64,000 bases of DNA from Opisthorchis felineus (GCA_004794785.1 SJOL01006711.1:590480-654479), one strand, 5' to 3'; counted from the first letter of the stretch, positions 28,201 through 36,998 are shown. Notes: a model not told the origin generated them from the sequence alone. Numbers and translations are program-made.

Positions 28201-31200
28201 TATTTATCTTTAGAAGGCGCAGCCGCCGCAGAATTTGGGCACAACAGCAGCTTTTATTGCTGTCAGCTGGCAACTACGTGACTCCTATCTGAGATTATAT
28301 CTTTATTTAGATCCTGTGTTACCGCAAAAAAGCAAACGACGCCCAACCTTCTTGTCTGTTAGTCTAATTGTTCACTGATCTTAAAACATTTCTTACATAA
28401 GTTTACATGACAGTCGAGGTGGCATAATCGGAGTGGCATTTTGTGGTGTAATAAGTCTACACATGGTATTTTTTCCGGCAGATAATGTTAAACAGAAGAT
28501 ATAAACTGAGTTTAATGGCAGTCTAACTCCTGTGACTTTGGAGTATTACGTTCACTTGATTAACTACAGACAGTCGCCAATGTGGTACTTTTGAACAAAG
28601 ATGTAACGAACAAAACAATAGATCCTTTTTATCGCAGCTTATGCAAGAACCGATTGAGCATTTTCTGCTAGCTAGACCTACATTGGACGATATAAACCCG
28701 TTTGCAAATTGTAATGCCGTTAACGAGAGATTCAAATGAAGTTCTCGCCTATGATATTCTTCAACTCTGTGTGTTGCATAAACGCCGCTGAAAACGCTTA
28801 GACAGCCCACTAACGGTTTCCACCTTAGTCAGGCTCATCAATCTAGATCTAGTACACGAGGGACCGACAATCCCACATTCTGTTTGAAGAACAAATCGTT
28901 AGTTCCGTCAGGCACTGAATCGTCTTTCTGTAAAATCTGGCCAATAAAGGTACAACAATGGTTCCATATACAGTCCAGCTTGCGTGTTCCATTTTATTTT
29001 GGACGCAGCGGCAGCATATTTGTGATAACATGTTTATACAATTTATACGATTAAGCTATTTCAAACCCTGTGCTCAGCTAATGAAACAAGGACAAACAAA
29101 TGAGTAAGGCTTTTTCTCGGGTTTTGGCTACACTATCACCATAACCTCTGATTAATATCCAGGCCCAATGCTTGATGACTATCAGGTCAAGATTGCAAGA
29201 GAACAGACCAAGATATATCAAACGTCGTGCCAACTTAAATGAGGCAGCCTTTTCGCAAGATATTCTGTTGAAGAACACTAAACGAGAGCCTTAGCTGAGT
29301 CTGTCGTTAACATAATCGTATATTGTCAATCACGTCCCACGAAATCATGATGAGAAGTTGAAGAATAAAATCACAAAAAAGAGATTCAGCTGGGTTTCAG
29401 ATGAGTTGCACTTGAAAACCAAATAGGTATGCAAACGCTGAGAATGATTATCATCACTGTTATGATAAAGCTATTCCTCTTGCGAGATATTCATATATCG
29501 AATGTGCTGTATGCAGTGGTGCCTAAGTTAGTTGTAATTCAATCAAACTGATGATGGTCTCGTTATGGGGTCCATATGTTTAAAATCACCTTAAATGGTC
29601 AACAACGAGCTTGATCCGATGAAATCTAGTTTAGGTCAAGTGGGGTTTTAATGGATATTTCCTTCTGCAAGTGGAGCCACTCTATGTTGAAAAGCTGAAA
29701 ACCACCGTACAACTGTTTCATTCATTTTTGGAGTAATGAGCAGTGGGCATAAAGCGAGCCCACACTTTCTTCGTTATTGTTGTGACTTATCGTCTGCTAG
29801 TCTTGCAATAAGTGAATTATATCGTGTAGTTTGACGTGCATTTAACACAGAGTCAACAGCTTCCATCATATTACCGTTCGATGGGTTTTAAAATGCTTGG
29901 GATTTTCATTGTCTGTAATGGCCCTGGACACTACTGCTCTTGTGTCATCTGTGACTACACATGTTAGATAGAATTGCCAGTGTTTTATGAACTTGTCCCC
30001 ACAAAGTGCCAATTTAGTTGGCACAATGAAAAAGTGGTAAGGATCTTATTCGGCTTTGTGGGAGCGATGGTAATGTAACGAGAACCCCTAGTTTTCAAAT
30101 GAGATTTCGTGCTGTCAGTAAAGCCAATCTATGCTGAACAGCCAAGAAGCACTGTATAGCAGTCAGATTATTTATGGGATTCAACAACAGTAAGCGTCCC
30201 ACGAATCCATAGGGGGACTCGAACCCACGACATCTCAGTCAGTTTGAACTCTTAATAGTTCGCCGAGAGCTGCTCATTAGCATTGTGTTGAATTTGCACT
30301 TAGACAGGACGTAGCGCTATTTATCCTTCACTCAAGCAATTCACATCACGTAGCCACCGAATTACTGACTCCTAGAAGAACAACTTCTCAGAAGGAAGAT
30401 CTACTCATTTTGTAAAGTTATTTATTTCCCGCAGGAACAAAACTGACAACGTCAAGGAAGACCGTCCTGTCGTAATTCGTTTTCTTGTCGAAACAGGATT
30501 TTACGAACTAATGTGGAAGCGATGAACAGAAATTTATTCGCAATAATCTTATGTTTAGGTTATCAGCTTCAAAACTCAGTAAATTATACATCTGCATTCC
30601 TTAGTTTTACACCACCAGTTAAACGTTTGTATGCTTTTCTCAAAGTAGAATCACTTTAAGGAGGCAGAAGGCATTCATTGTTGATCTGTATAACCGAACT
30701 ATTCTTAGATGCGTACGTCCGTTAAAAGTAAGCTGCCATAACTCCGAGGATATAATCGGCGATAATCTCCATCTCCCATTCAGAATTATTCTCATTCTTT
30801 GCCTACCAACAAAAAAATACGTAAATCAGGTAAATCATCGTGCAAGCACCCTTGCCACCGCAAACACGAATATTCTGTATTTGGTAGAAACAGTTATCTG
30901 AGAAAGATCAATAGAAATGCCAAACAAGTTATTCAGACGACATGTAATTCCTAGCGTGGTTAGAGTGCAAAAGGGAAGATCTGTTATTATTGGTCAGCGC
31001 AAGCACAAGGGTGATAAATCATTGGCTGGGACCTGTAGTACACAATGTTTTCCAAATCATACAGCTATGAATCAGTTTATACTAACACTAGACCAACGAG
31101 TGACATTTACTTCAAACAACGATAAAGTATCCTCCTCATAAACTTGTAGCAACAAGCTATGGGAATAATGCAAACCCATTTGGCAGCTACGAAGCTGATA

Positions 31201-34200
31201 ACATCAAATAGTGTTTGAAATTCGCCCGGAAGATTAGAATCACTGCTGAAATGTGGTACTAGAAGAATTTCGGGTAGATGTTTTCAGCGCTCTAAAATTA
31301 ATTAAAGGTAAGGTATAAGAGGACATAAAAAATTTCACTCTTGATCGGAACAATATTGGTTGAAATTGTCATATACTGAAACAAACCGATAAAAGTGAAT
31401 GGAATATTGACCCGCACTCCATCCAGTGTGATCTTCGGCAATTAATGTGATATGGCTAACAAATGGCAAGTTTGTCTTCAGAGTTCCACTCACACAATAG
31501 CCCACATCGAATAAATTTTACTGCAACGTGCCTCGCAAATATTCGAAAGATAAGTAGCATGTGAGGTACCACGCCACTTGAACCACAAAACTAATGATGA
31601 CCAAAACTAAATGACCAAAGTCGCAGCGGTCTCAGCTGTACGTAAGCATCAAAACACCACCATAACTCAAGTAAAATTAAAAAATAACCTGAAAATAAGC
31701 AATCAGTAAAAGCTTCGAAATCTGTTCACAAGCTCCAGTGTGAAAGGGTCACTCGTTTACAAATGAAGCCAATGATCCCAGAGTGCTGGTTTGTTAATAT
31801 AACGTCACTCGTAGCTGATTGCATGGAAACTAATAAAATTGAATGCAGTTACTTTCGTCTGTCTGAGATGAATGGTTTACAGGGAATTCTCCACTCATTC
31901 TTAGTGGGAATGTCTTTTATACAAATGAAAACAGTTGACAGGCGTCGACCTCCGTGCGACAGGTGAAGTCAACGCAATGGACAAAAGTGGCGCAAGACAA
32001 ACGTTTGTTCGCAAATAGACCAAACTGCTGAACACACAGGCAGGAATGCACACGACCATTCGAATCGTATGTTGTTTGGAACACCTGTGTAATTAGACGA
32101 CCGCCGTACAATTTGCTTAAACCAAAGTCCCGAATAATTATCTCCAGCTGTTGTACATTTAGGCTTGGGAAAGGAAGTGATAATGCACATACGTGCTGAA
32201 CCAGTGTTCAGCACTATCGTACGCTCGGAACAGTTCCCTGTGAATCTAGGTGGCTAGGTGTAAATATCAAACGTGTTTAGATTTAGGCAGCGAAATAAAA
32301 CAACGTCAACAATTACAAACTACTGGGCGAATGCTTGTGTCAAATAGATTGTTTACATAAACCGTGGTTCCAAAAATGTTCGTGCGATTGAAATTCTCGA
32401 GAACACTACTGTCCACACAGGGGTACGTTCAGCCTTTATGCTACGACTGGACGTTGCACCTGAACGTACGAAGTGTCGATTAAGATGTGCAAATTCACAA
32501 TGATCTTTGCCTTTTGGATCAGTTTAACCCTTACAGCAAATCGATACAGCCGCTACGAGAACAAACGCTGTGAAATTAGAAACGTAATAAGCCGAATGGG
32601 TTCCAAGTCTTCTCATTTTAAATTTTTATGCTGATATATTTTTACTTTGACTGTTTGCATCCCTCTGTAGCATGACGATCTCATATAATTCCAACATATG
32701 TTTATACTATGGTCCACCCGATCTAAACAAAACAGATGTTGATAGCTATTTCTGTCAAGAAATTATTCATCATACACTTTCCTCACTGGAGTCTATCCTC
32801 TCTACTAATGGATTAAAGTTACCTGAGTTTGGCTTCGAAATAAAAGTGATCACATAACAATGTTAGGAATTACATAAATGGGACTCGGCGGATGTAAGTG
32901 ACAGATGAACGGCTATCTAGCACTTTGGTTTATGTGGCTTCTAACAACAAGATAATCCATATATATAGGGATTGAGTTAAATCCTTCCAAAAGAATAGGA
33001 ATAAATCATCCACAATTTAACATTACAGAGAATGCGAGTCATTCCTCGCCGTTTTATATTACAACAGTTGCGTGATTACGCTTTTTATTTACATAGACCT
33101 GGAGGGGAAATGTACTTAGACACCAATGTTGGGTCCAGTACGTTGTGTTGTTGCAAGGGCTGCAGGATAACTGGCGGTTTTCATCCCACAATGGAAGCAT
33201 CCATTACCCTTCCTAACTCTTCAAGGATACGAAACTGATGATCTTCCGCTTGGAATTTGAAATATGAAATGATCGAGATCTAGCTACTGAATGAGTGTGC
33301 TTTTCCGCTACTCTTATCTGACAATGAAGCAATGTAAATGTAAGAGACTCATGTGACTCCGACAGTTGAGGTCGACATCAGTGGATGGATCCGTAATAAT
33401 ATGGCAATGTACCGATGATTAGCCGGCTAAGTCCTGTTAGAGATAAACACCTACTGCATGTACTATCAGAGTTCCGACTGGCTGATACATCGGTGAACTA
33501 AAACAAGGTGGTGTGAACCCTTTGCTCAAAAGCATCAGATTAACTGCACAGTGATATGGGAAGTAGTCAAGCTTGGTATACGGAGGTTCCAACTCCGTAT
33601 TTGCTGATATGTAATAACCAGTGCATGTAATATGGCTAGGCGGTAATCTGTGTTGCCATAAAATGCCATGTAACAGGGGAGGTATGACGTTTATCCCAGT
33701 GAATTTCTTTGTGAATAGAATTTTTATCTTGTCTTTTTCCAGCGAGTTGTAGTAAACAAGCCACAACTGGTCACATTCTGACATTCCGTCTGCCCTCATC
33801 ATCCGTGAGCATGAAATGAATGTAAGAGGGTTGCACAGTTTCATAAGGAAACTTCTCACATGGTTGCTGAAAACTCTAAGACAGCCCATTACCAGTTTCG
33901 CCCTTCTTGGCGCGCAGCAGGTAGGCACAGTCCCCAAGTTTCTGTCAAACTTTTGTTTTACTTGAGCACAAGTTAGACAGATTTCAGCAAATATACTCGT
34001 TTCCATATCAATTTGGTTTTTATGGTGGACTAAACTGTATCCCTGGTTTAGATTATTCTTCAAATGAATGTGCTTCACAATGGCCACCTCATGTTCCATT
34101 TGGTACGATATTCGAGGTATCGCAGCACGTTTCCTTGAAGTAACATAAGGCTGACGAAGACTAGCAGACCGCGTTTGGTTGAGGAGCCACAAGAAGGGCA

Positions 34201-36985
34201 AAACCGATTGTGGGCTTTCGAAGTTTTCAGCAATCTTGTAAGTAGTATCCTTTATAAAAATATACTGCAATATCTTGAATATCGTACCAACTGGTACATG
34301 AGGCGGCCACTGTACAGCACATTCAGTTGAGGGATATCATAAACTAGAGTTTCAGTTGGGTCTCCTGTGAAAACCAAATTGATATGAAAATGAGGGCATC
34401 TGTCGGCGCAAAAACGGATTTCACTGGAGTAGTAGCAAGAACAAATACACAACTAGAGGAAACAAAGTTGACTGGGCTGTCTCCTGGAATAATGCTAAAA
34501 TGTGTAGTCATGGTGATCATGAACTGTTGTTAAAATGATGCTGTTCGCATTATCTTAGTCAACACTTTACCAAAGGTCACTCGTCTGGTTGCTTGGTTAC
34601 ACATTAAGAGGCAGAGCGCCATGGTTGGCGTCAAGTGAGTGACCTGAAATCAGTCGATTTCTCGCAGCCGAAGAAGTTTTACCCCTAATGATTCGCCATT
34701 GACGAATCATTCGGTGTCTGCTTTCACACGTCAGGCAGTTTGATGATGTCATACTACACCAATCTGGTTTCCACACAAATTCTGCCAATTTGAGTGACGC
34801 AGAATTACATCCAAAGTGGGAAATCGAACTAGTTTACTCCTATTTTTTGCGACCAGTGTTAATTGCATGTCGTCTGAGAATAGTGGATGGATCGTATCCG
34901 TAGTATAGATGTATTTACGCTTTGTTCGCTCAAGAGTCCGCAAGATATGCTTGAAATATCAGGATGTTCCTAATAGTTTTTTGCTGGGTTAACAGATTTT
35001 GGTTCGCACTTTCAAGCACGAACAAATGTTGCTTTCATCTCGATGTACCGCTGGGAGACATAGCTTTAAAAACCGATAGAAATAGCGTTCAACTGATCAT
35101 GGTCTGTCCTTAGGATAGTCTTTCTCAAGATTGGTTGGATGGGTGCATCTGTGTCGTAGCGCTTCTGGTCTAAGTTGCACACATCAAGAAGTTACAAGGT
35201 ACAAATTAATTGGGAGATTGCCAATATACACTGAACAAAGACTGCTACGTTATTTGACCAGTTTGCCTGGACAACAGCACAAATAGCTGCGTTTATAATA
35301 ACGAGAATTGCTATGGCGGAAAGAAACTGGAATGGTTGCACATAAATGGTATATAATAGCATGATCAAAACCTGTAGCTATGTGCCGATCAGGGCAACGT
35401 ATATTCACACCGCATAGCAAACAAAATGCCATTCACTTATGATGACCACGCATTGTTAGTAATGCAATAATGGGTCATTTCTACCAGTACTAATCACAAC
35501 CGGCAATGGGCTAATCCACTGATGTTTTTGCAAACACGGAGAATAAACAAAATTGACAGACACACATTCACTGATCTATTTGTTCTTTTCGTGATACTAC
35601 GTGTGATATGTCACTGTATATGCCCGCATAATCTAGGCTACTATCTGGGTCACACTACCTAATGACCATGAAAGGCTGGATTGAGCTAGGCTTACGAGTG
35701 TGAAAGTGGCCAGTATGAGGCATTGCATAAGCACTGCAGCGCGCAGTGTATGTGACATCGGGAAGCTTGAGGAAACCGAAAAGACTGCAAGTGTGCTACC
35801 AATACTCAGCTTTTGACACTGTGAAACGTTCTGATAGTTGAACGGTACAATTTTACTGGCAGCAGCAAATTACCGTACCTAGAAATGAATGGTATCGACA
35901 AACATGAGTTGTGTGCATAGTTTATATCTACGCTTAGATTAGTTCTACAATAACCAACTTTGTAACTTTCGAATTTGTAGCCGCTTTTCGCTCATGTGGT
36001 TACAGCTTCTGTACCATTTGTCGAAACACAGTGAACGTATAAGTAACCGTTGGTAAACACGTGTGTGTTCCGGCCAGAACAGACTCATCTGTTTTAGTTG
36101 GAGAGCTGGGTATCCGTGCGCTTTTGCTCATACAAGTTCTAGCCGCTCCTCTGAATTTCGTAGGTACCCTAAACGCTAAATTATCTAATGGGTTAAACTG
36201 TGATCACTTGACAAAGTCTGAAGTGATCTAAAGCGGGCAAAAATTGGTTGAAAAGGAGACTACGAAAGACTGTGATACGTAAGAACATACACTGGTTATA
36301 TTGTGTTTTACAGATTTATTCTATAGATTACTCTGTCAATCTGCGTTGTCGGACATAAACGGATCTCTACAATGCTTTACTGGAAAGCCGTTTTACAAAC
36401 ATCTAGACCATCCCAAGGCTTTTCGCTTGAATTATTTTAAGTAACTGGTATTTTCAACCCAACTTGTATGTACACAACAGCACCCAAAGGCCGAAATTTG
36501 GAAATGAAACTCAACGAAAACCTACATGCTTCAATAACTACAGCTTCTTTGCTGAACACCTTTTTGGGTCTCTGAAGTTCGATTACTTTGTTCCAAGCTT
36601 CACACCGGCAGACATAAGAGTCGAACCACTCCTCCACCTCTTTTGCTCGCACCTGTAATTCCAAATGCCACCGCTTTCCATTGGGGTCGGGTTGATTATC
36701 CGAATCTAATCGGGTCACTTTCAGTCTTCCAGGCTCGTCGGGTCCTTTGTACGGGATAATCTGCTCAGCACACTCAATCACAGCATGAGACACAGGCTCT
36801 GCGACGCAATCTATTGTGGCTGGATGGCCTTTCATTGTGTAGTACAGTGGTTTTGGGTGTTTCAGGAAAAACGGTACGCCTTCCAGATGCGTCTCGTCTG
36901 GCTGTACTAGATCCTTCTGAGAATCCGCTGTATACAGGTGGAACAGAATTAAGAAGCAAGTAATTAAATACATCCAAAGGTGCAT
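80..36985 (-). CDS. unc5: UNC5-family netrin receptor, multi-exon gene, 3' end missing
   Basis: Single-pass plasma membrane receptor for netrin, in this family used in repulsive axon and cell guidance. Ten exons (36985-36526, 28117-28014, 27159-26979, 18439-18233, 15750-15538, 9170-8678, 8279-7873, 6468-6367, 4489-4209, 1788-1324) join to 2,913 nt, 971 codons, with consistent phases; an eleventh is proposed at about 224-80. Rough residue positions: signal peptide 1-21, Ig1 35-150, Ig2 155-248, one TSP1 249-317, transmembrane helix 346-368, linker 370-670, ZU5 675-815, UPA 835 onward. The death domain expected at the C terminus would lie left of base 1. Family assignment rests on domain order plus recognisable family motifs (YVCRCEAW in Ig1, VPQGA in ZU5, LLSPIV, YNIRVY and DTQD before and in UPA). 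Odd points are the single TSP1 and the long linker. The symbol is by family; the orthologue name in this species is unknown. Confidence 0.93.
280..1323 (-). other. unc5 intron 10
   Basis: About 1 kb between exon 10 and the proposed exon 11. Apart from the splice borders I see no repeat, RNA gene or conserved exon. Confidence 0.5.
1324..1788 (-). CDS. unc5: UNC5 exon 10: UPA domain
   Basis: Acceptor TCTAAATTTCAG|GAA, donor ACT CAG|GTAGTC, 465 nt, phase 0 to 0, 155 codons. It contains YCLIGES (vertebrate YALVGHS or YCLVGES), [11 protein letters not shown] (KRLKLAIF), [18 protein letters not shown] (family YNIRVYC-DTQDALKEV), LDGYVLDT, and [16 protein letters not shown] (LSIHDVPHSLWRSKL). This is the UNC5/PIDD/ankyrin (UPA) domain that packs between ZU5 and the death domain. 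The intron position after the final Gln matches a K-Y-Q|E-I-P position in vertebrate sequence as I remember it. Confidence 0.94.
1789..4208 (-). other. unc5 intron 9
   Basis: 2.4 kb of A+T-rich sequence. Short open frames such as 2892-3089 (+) show no family motif and no splice context. No repeat recognised. Confidence 0.7.
4209..4489 (-). CDS. unc5: UNC5 exon 9: end of ZU5, link to UPA
   Basis: Acceptor TTTTTATTTTGTAG|AT, donor TGG AGG|GTAAGA, 281 nt, ending in phase 0. It starts [14 protein letters not shown], matching the conserved Q-T-x-L-S-P-x-V-x-C-G-P block of UNC5. It continues [10 protein letters not shown] (vertebrate PVILTMHHCA), WYLRVVASS, and ends TCWR, which aligns with the GQWED tryptophan. 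The stretch between WYLRV and TCWR is longer than in vertebrates by some 30-40 residues (contains [14 protein letters not shown]), an insertion in a surface loop of the domain. Confidence 0.92.
4490..6366 (-). other. unc5 intron 8
   Basis: 1.9 kb. It contains a (TA)n tract near 5940; otherwise nothing recognisable. Confidence 0.75.
5937..5966. repeat. (TA)n microsatellite with TATG interruptions
   Basis: A run of alternating TA followed by TATGTATATGTATATT. Simple sequence in an intron, likely variable in length. Confidence 0.9.
6367..6468 (-). CDS. unc5: UNC5 exon 8: ZU5 core
   Basis: A 102 nt exon too short to stand out as an open frame. Acceptor CTCACTTTACAG|GC, donor CTT GGT G|GTACGT. 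It encodes [16 protein letters not shown], then [16 protein letters not shown]. This is the most conserved ZU5 stretch (vertebrate V-S-L-L-V-P-P-G-A-I-P-x-G followed by Y-L-x-I). It is phase 1 to 1, with the split Gly codon on the left and a split Asp codon on the right. A donor four bases earlier (CTT G|GTGGTA) is also in phase 1 but has a weaker consensus. Confidence 0.9.
7131..7335 (-). repeat. tRNA-derived SINE, copy 1
   Basis: Read on the minus strand it carries an RNA polymerase III A-box-like CGTGGCCGGAAGGTT (about 7291-7277) and a B-box-like GAGTTCGAAATCC (about 7247-7235). A tail follows whose end, read on the plus strand, is GTGTGGCCAACCTATGCCGG. The same tail and box layout recur near 18960-19165, 30105-30344, 29655-29730 (tail only) and, on the other strand, 42395-42605. 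It is not a tRNA gene: no cloverleaf can be completed. Confidence 0.7.
7723..7752. repeat. Degenerate GAGT tandem repeat
   Basis: GAGTGAGTAAGTGGGCGGGT followed by GAGTGAGTGA. A short minisatellite-like tract in intron 7. Confidence 0.8.
7873..8279 (-). CDS. unc5: UNC5 exon 7: linker part 2 and start of ZU5
   Basis: Acceptor TTTCTCAATTGCAG|C, donor TCA G|GTGGGT, 407 nt. The leading C completes an Asn codon with the AA of exon 6. It encodes a Ser/Thr/Asn-rich low-complexity linker ([19 protein letters not shown]), and its last 20 or so residues ([17 protein letters not shown]) open the ZU5 domain, corresponding to the ...F...GGRL.LPNS strand of other UNC5 proteins. The ZU5 glycine that follows (SG-V) is split by the intron. 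Confidence 0.88.
8280..8677 (-). other. unc5 intron 6
   Basis: A 398 bp intron between the two linker exons, with canonical borders (GTAAGT to TTGCAG). No other element seen. Confidence 0.8.
8678..9170 (-). CDS. unc5: UNC5 exon 6: cytoplasmic linker, part 1
   Basis: Acceptor TTTTCACTTTTTCAG|AC, donor ATA AA|GTAAGT, 493 nt. It enters in phase 1 from the transmembrane exon and leaves in phase 2. The sequence is Pro/Ser-rich and low in secondary structure (for example [30 protein letters not shown]), with several tyrosines ([15 protein letters not shown]). It has no recognisable domain, as expected for the variable UNC5 region between membrane and ZU5. Support comes from the phase fit, the clean borders and 163 codons without a stop. 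An alternative donor at TTA ACA|GTGAGT would be phase 0 and would not fit the next exon. Confidence 0.8.
9171..15537 (-). other. unc5 intron 5
   Basis: 6.4 kb between the membrane exon and the cytoplasmic linker. All open frames are short and without family motifs. I see no transposon motif, tandem array or RNA gene here. Confidence 0.7.
15538..15750 (-). CDS. unc5: UNC5 exon 5: juxtamembrane stalk and transmembrane helix
   Basis: Acceptor ATTTTACGTCAG|GT, donor CCG G|GTAAGT, phase 1 to 1. A polar extracellular stalk ([17 protein letters not shown]) leads into one strongly hydrophobic helix, [18 protein letters not shown] with ALFLC. A basic and cysteine-rich start of the cytoplasmic tail follows (QWKGAR, IPCCLP). 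The neighbouring cysteines could be palmitoylation sites, which is inference. The position between TSP1 and ZU5 is that of the single UNC5 membrane segment. Confidence 0.92.
15751..18232 (-). other. unc5 intron 4
   Basis: 2.5 kb between TSP1 and the membrane exon. It contains an (AT)16 microsatellite at 16229-16260 and nothing else recognisable. No second TSP1 exon was found here. Confidence 0.75.
16229..16260. repeat. (AT)16 microsatellite
   Basis: Uninterrupted AT dinucleotide run of 32 bases, likely polymorphic. Confidence 0.97.
18233..18439 (-). CDS. unc5: UNC5 exon 4: thrombospondin type 1 repeat
   Basis: Acceptor AATGCTTTACCAG|TC, donor CCC G|GTATGT. The 207 nt exon is phase 1 at both ends, as is usual for TSP1 exons. 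It reads [14 protein letters not shown], then [23 protein letters not shown] and NSPCPG. There are two tryptophans in the W-x-x-W layer and six cysteines, the number expected for one TSP1 domain. The domain is about 69 residues, longer than the usual 55 or so, with a Ser/Thr/Ala-rich stretch between the third and fourth cysteines. The usual C-S-x-x-C-G start is changed to CSPSDSS. It joins directly to the juxtamembrane exon. Confidence 0.88.
18955..19165 (-). repeat. tRNA-derived SINE, copy 2
   Basis: On the minus strand the A-box-like GATGGCCGAACGGTT (about 19088-19074) and B-box-like GCGAATTCGAAGCTTCC (about 19048-19032) stand some 30 bases apart. They are followed by a tail that corresponds to copies 1 and 3. 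The upstream end (plus strand GGACAGGATATAGCGCCATC, then ATCCTTCACTCACGGAATCC) also recurs in copy 3. Confidence 0.75.
26320..26575 (+). mobile_element. LINE (non-LTR) reverse transcriptase C-terminal tail, degenerate
   Basis: Plus-strand fragments with stops and frame breaks read [28 protein letters not shown], then [15 protein letters not shown] and GIPNNQVRR. This reproduces in order the end of RTE/CR1-type LINE proteins: an AFGRL/HGL..KTK..YRAVVL segment, the ETW motif, L-x-x-F-x-x-R-C-L-x-x-I-L-x-I, and R-I-P-N-T-E-V. Only about 85 codons are recognisable. It is an old truncated copy inside unc5 intron 3 on the opposite strand to the gene. Confidence 0.65.
26979..27159 (-). CDS. unc5: UNC5 exon 3: second half of Ig2
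   Basis: Acceptor AACGCTCTAG|GTA, donor ACT G|GTAAGT. It begins [15 protein letters not shown], with the Ig tryptophan (vertebrate VEWLKN), and contains the strand F signature [10 protein letters not shown], then AKVTVT. It has 180 coding bases plus one leftover base (phase 1), which fits both the TSP1 exon found at 18439 and any additional phase 1-1 TSP1 exon that I may have missed in the 8.5 kb intron that follows. Confidence 0.93.
27160..28013 (-). other. unc5 intron 2
   Basis: 0.85 kb intron splitting the Ig2 domain after the Pro-Glu before the VYW strand. No repeat or RNA gene seen. Confidence 0.8.
28014..28117 (-). CDS. unc5: UNC5 exon 2: first half of Ig2
   Basis: Acceptor ACAAAACCAG|AT, donor GAG|GTGAGT. 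It encodes [20 protein letters not shown] and then [13 protein letters not shown]. The LTC cysteine is the first of the Ig2 pair and the following P-P-x-G-x-P matches the RPPEGIP stretch of vertebrate UNC5 Ig2. The exon is 104 nt: two bases complete the codon left by exon 1 and the exon ends in phase 0. Confidence 0.92.
28780..28815 (+). repeat. Dispersed repeat family, short fragment
   Basis: GCTGAAAACGCTTAGACAGC and the following CCACTAACGGTTTCC match the start of the copy at 33865 (GCTGAAAACTCTAAGACAGC, then CCATTACCAGTTTCG). Only this block is recognisable here. Confidence 0.5.
29368..29432 (-). repeat. Dispersed repeat family, second fragment (middle block)
   Basis: AGATTCAGCTGGGTTTCAG, then GAAAACCAAAT, resembles the copy near 34347-34400 (AGTTTCAGTTGGGTCTCC, GAAAACCAAATTGATATG). 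It is divergent and assigned by similarity of order only. Confidence 0.4.
29655..29730 (-). repeat. SINE tail fragment
   Basis: AAGTGGAGCCACTCTATGTT, then GAAAAGCTGAAAACCACCG, then CAACTGTTTCATTCAT. It matches the tail of the SINE at 7131 (GTGTGGCCAACCTATGCC, GAAAGCCGAAAAGCG, AGCTGTTTTATTC), without the pol III boxes. Confidence 0.5.
30105..30344 (-). repeat. tRNA-derived SINE, copy 3
   Basis: The best-preserved B box of the family is here: GGGTTCGAGTCCCCC on the minus strand (about 30225-30211), close to the consensus GGTTCGANTCC. The rest of the unit matches copy 2 on both sides, including plus-strand GACAGGACGTAGCGCTAT and ATCCTTCACTCAAGCAATTC at one end and AAGCCAATCTATGCTGAA at the other. 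Confidence 0.75.
33865..34140 (+). repeat. Dispersed repeat, left arm of an inverted pair
   Basis: Translated on the plus strand it reads, with stops and frame breaks, [19 protein letters not shown], then RFHINLVF, then [11 protein letters not shown] and [11 protein letters not shown]. The same translated blocks occur in the next copy on the opposite strand ([31 protein letters not shown]) and near 44940. Conservation of peptide-like blocks among diverged copies suggests the ancestral repeat was translated or derived from a coding sequence. From memory, similar peptide fragments appear among predicted trematode proteins; this is not verified. Confidence 0.65.
34165..34405 (-). repeat. Dispersed repeat, right arm of an inverted pair
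   Basis: Minus-strand copy of the same family: TGAATGTGCTGTACAGTGGC at about 34324-34305 corresponds to GAATGTGCTTCACAATGGCC at about 34073-34092 of the left arm, and CATATCAATTTGGTTTTCAC at about 34385-34366 to CATATCAATTTGGTTTTTAT of the left arm. A block translating as [14 protein letters not shown] follows the VRYSRY block here, whereas in the left arm the equivalent STAH-like block precedes it. A 277-codon open frame (34270-33437, minus) runs across both arms and is probably accidental. Confidence 0.65.
36526..36985 (-). CDS. unc5: UNC5 exon 1: signal peptide and Ig1
   Basis: The start ATG at 36985 opens a hydrophobic leader ([15 protein letters not shown]) followed by a polar mature N terminus; a second Met four codons later could also serve. 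The Ig1 domain runs from about [13 protein letters not shown], with cysteines in ATIDCVAEP and VIECAEQ and the pair in YVCRCEAW. That doublet is typical of UNC5 Ig1, where vertebrate proteins have YWCQCVAW. The exon ends GCA T|GTAGGT (phase 1). The next exon supplies AT, giving TAT (Tyr) and recreating the family motif AY-L between Ig1 and Ig2. No donor other than this one gives that join. Confidence 0.92.
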
Positions 36986-36998
36986 GTTCGTTGTCTGA
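36986..36998 (-). promoter_or_regulatory. Splice acceptor just upstream of the unc5 start codon
   Basis: On the minus strand AATCTTTGTACTCAG stands directly before ACAACGAAC-ATG, leaving only nine bases between a good acceptor and the start codon. It is either the 3' border of an intron in the 5' UTR or a spliced-leader trans-splice acceptor; flatworms use trans-splicing for a subset of genes. No promoter or upstream non-coding exon could be recognised in the 27 kb to the right. Confidence 0.45.

Larger units (their letters stand above)
28118..36525 (-). other. unc5 intron 1
   Basis: 8.4 kb between the two Ig exons. It holds SINE copies at 29655-29730 and 30105-30344, pieces of the dispersed repeat family near 28780 and 29370, and an inverted pair of that family at 33865-34405. 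Remaining sequence shows no supported feature. Confidence 0.7.

Noticed and set aside
30205..30300. Possible tRNA gene from the perfect B box GGGTTCGAGTCCC
   Set aside because: No complete cloverleaf and the flanks match other dispersed copies, so it is a SINE.
33437..34270. 277-codon open frame on the minus strand
   Set aside because: It spans both arms of an inverted repeat pair, has no domain, and the repeat's own peptide-like blocks lie in other frames. Length alone is not enough in this setting.
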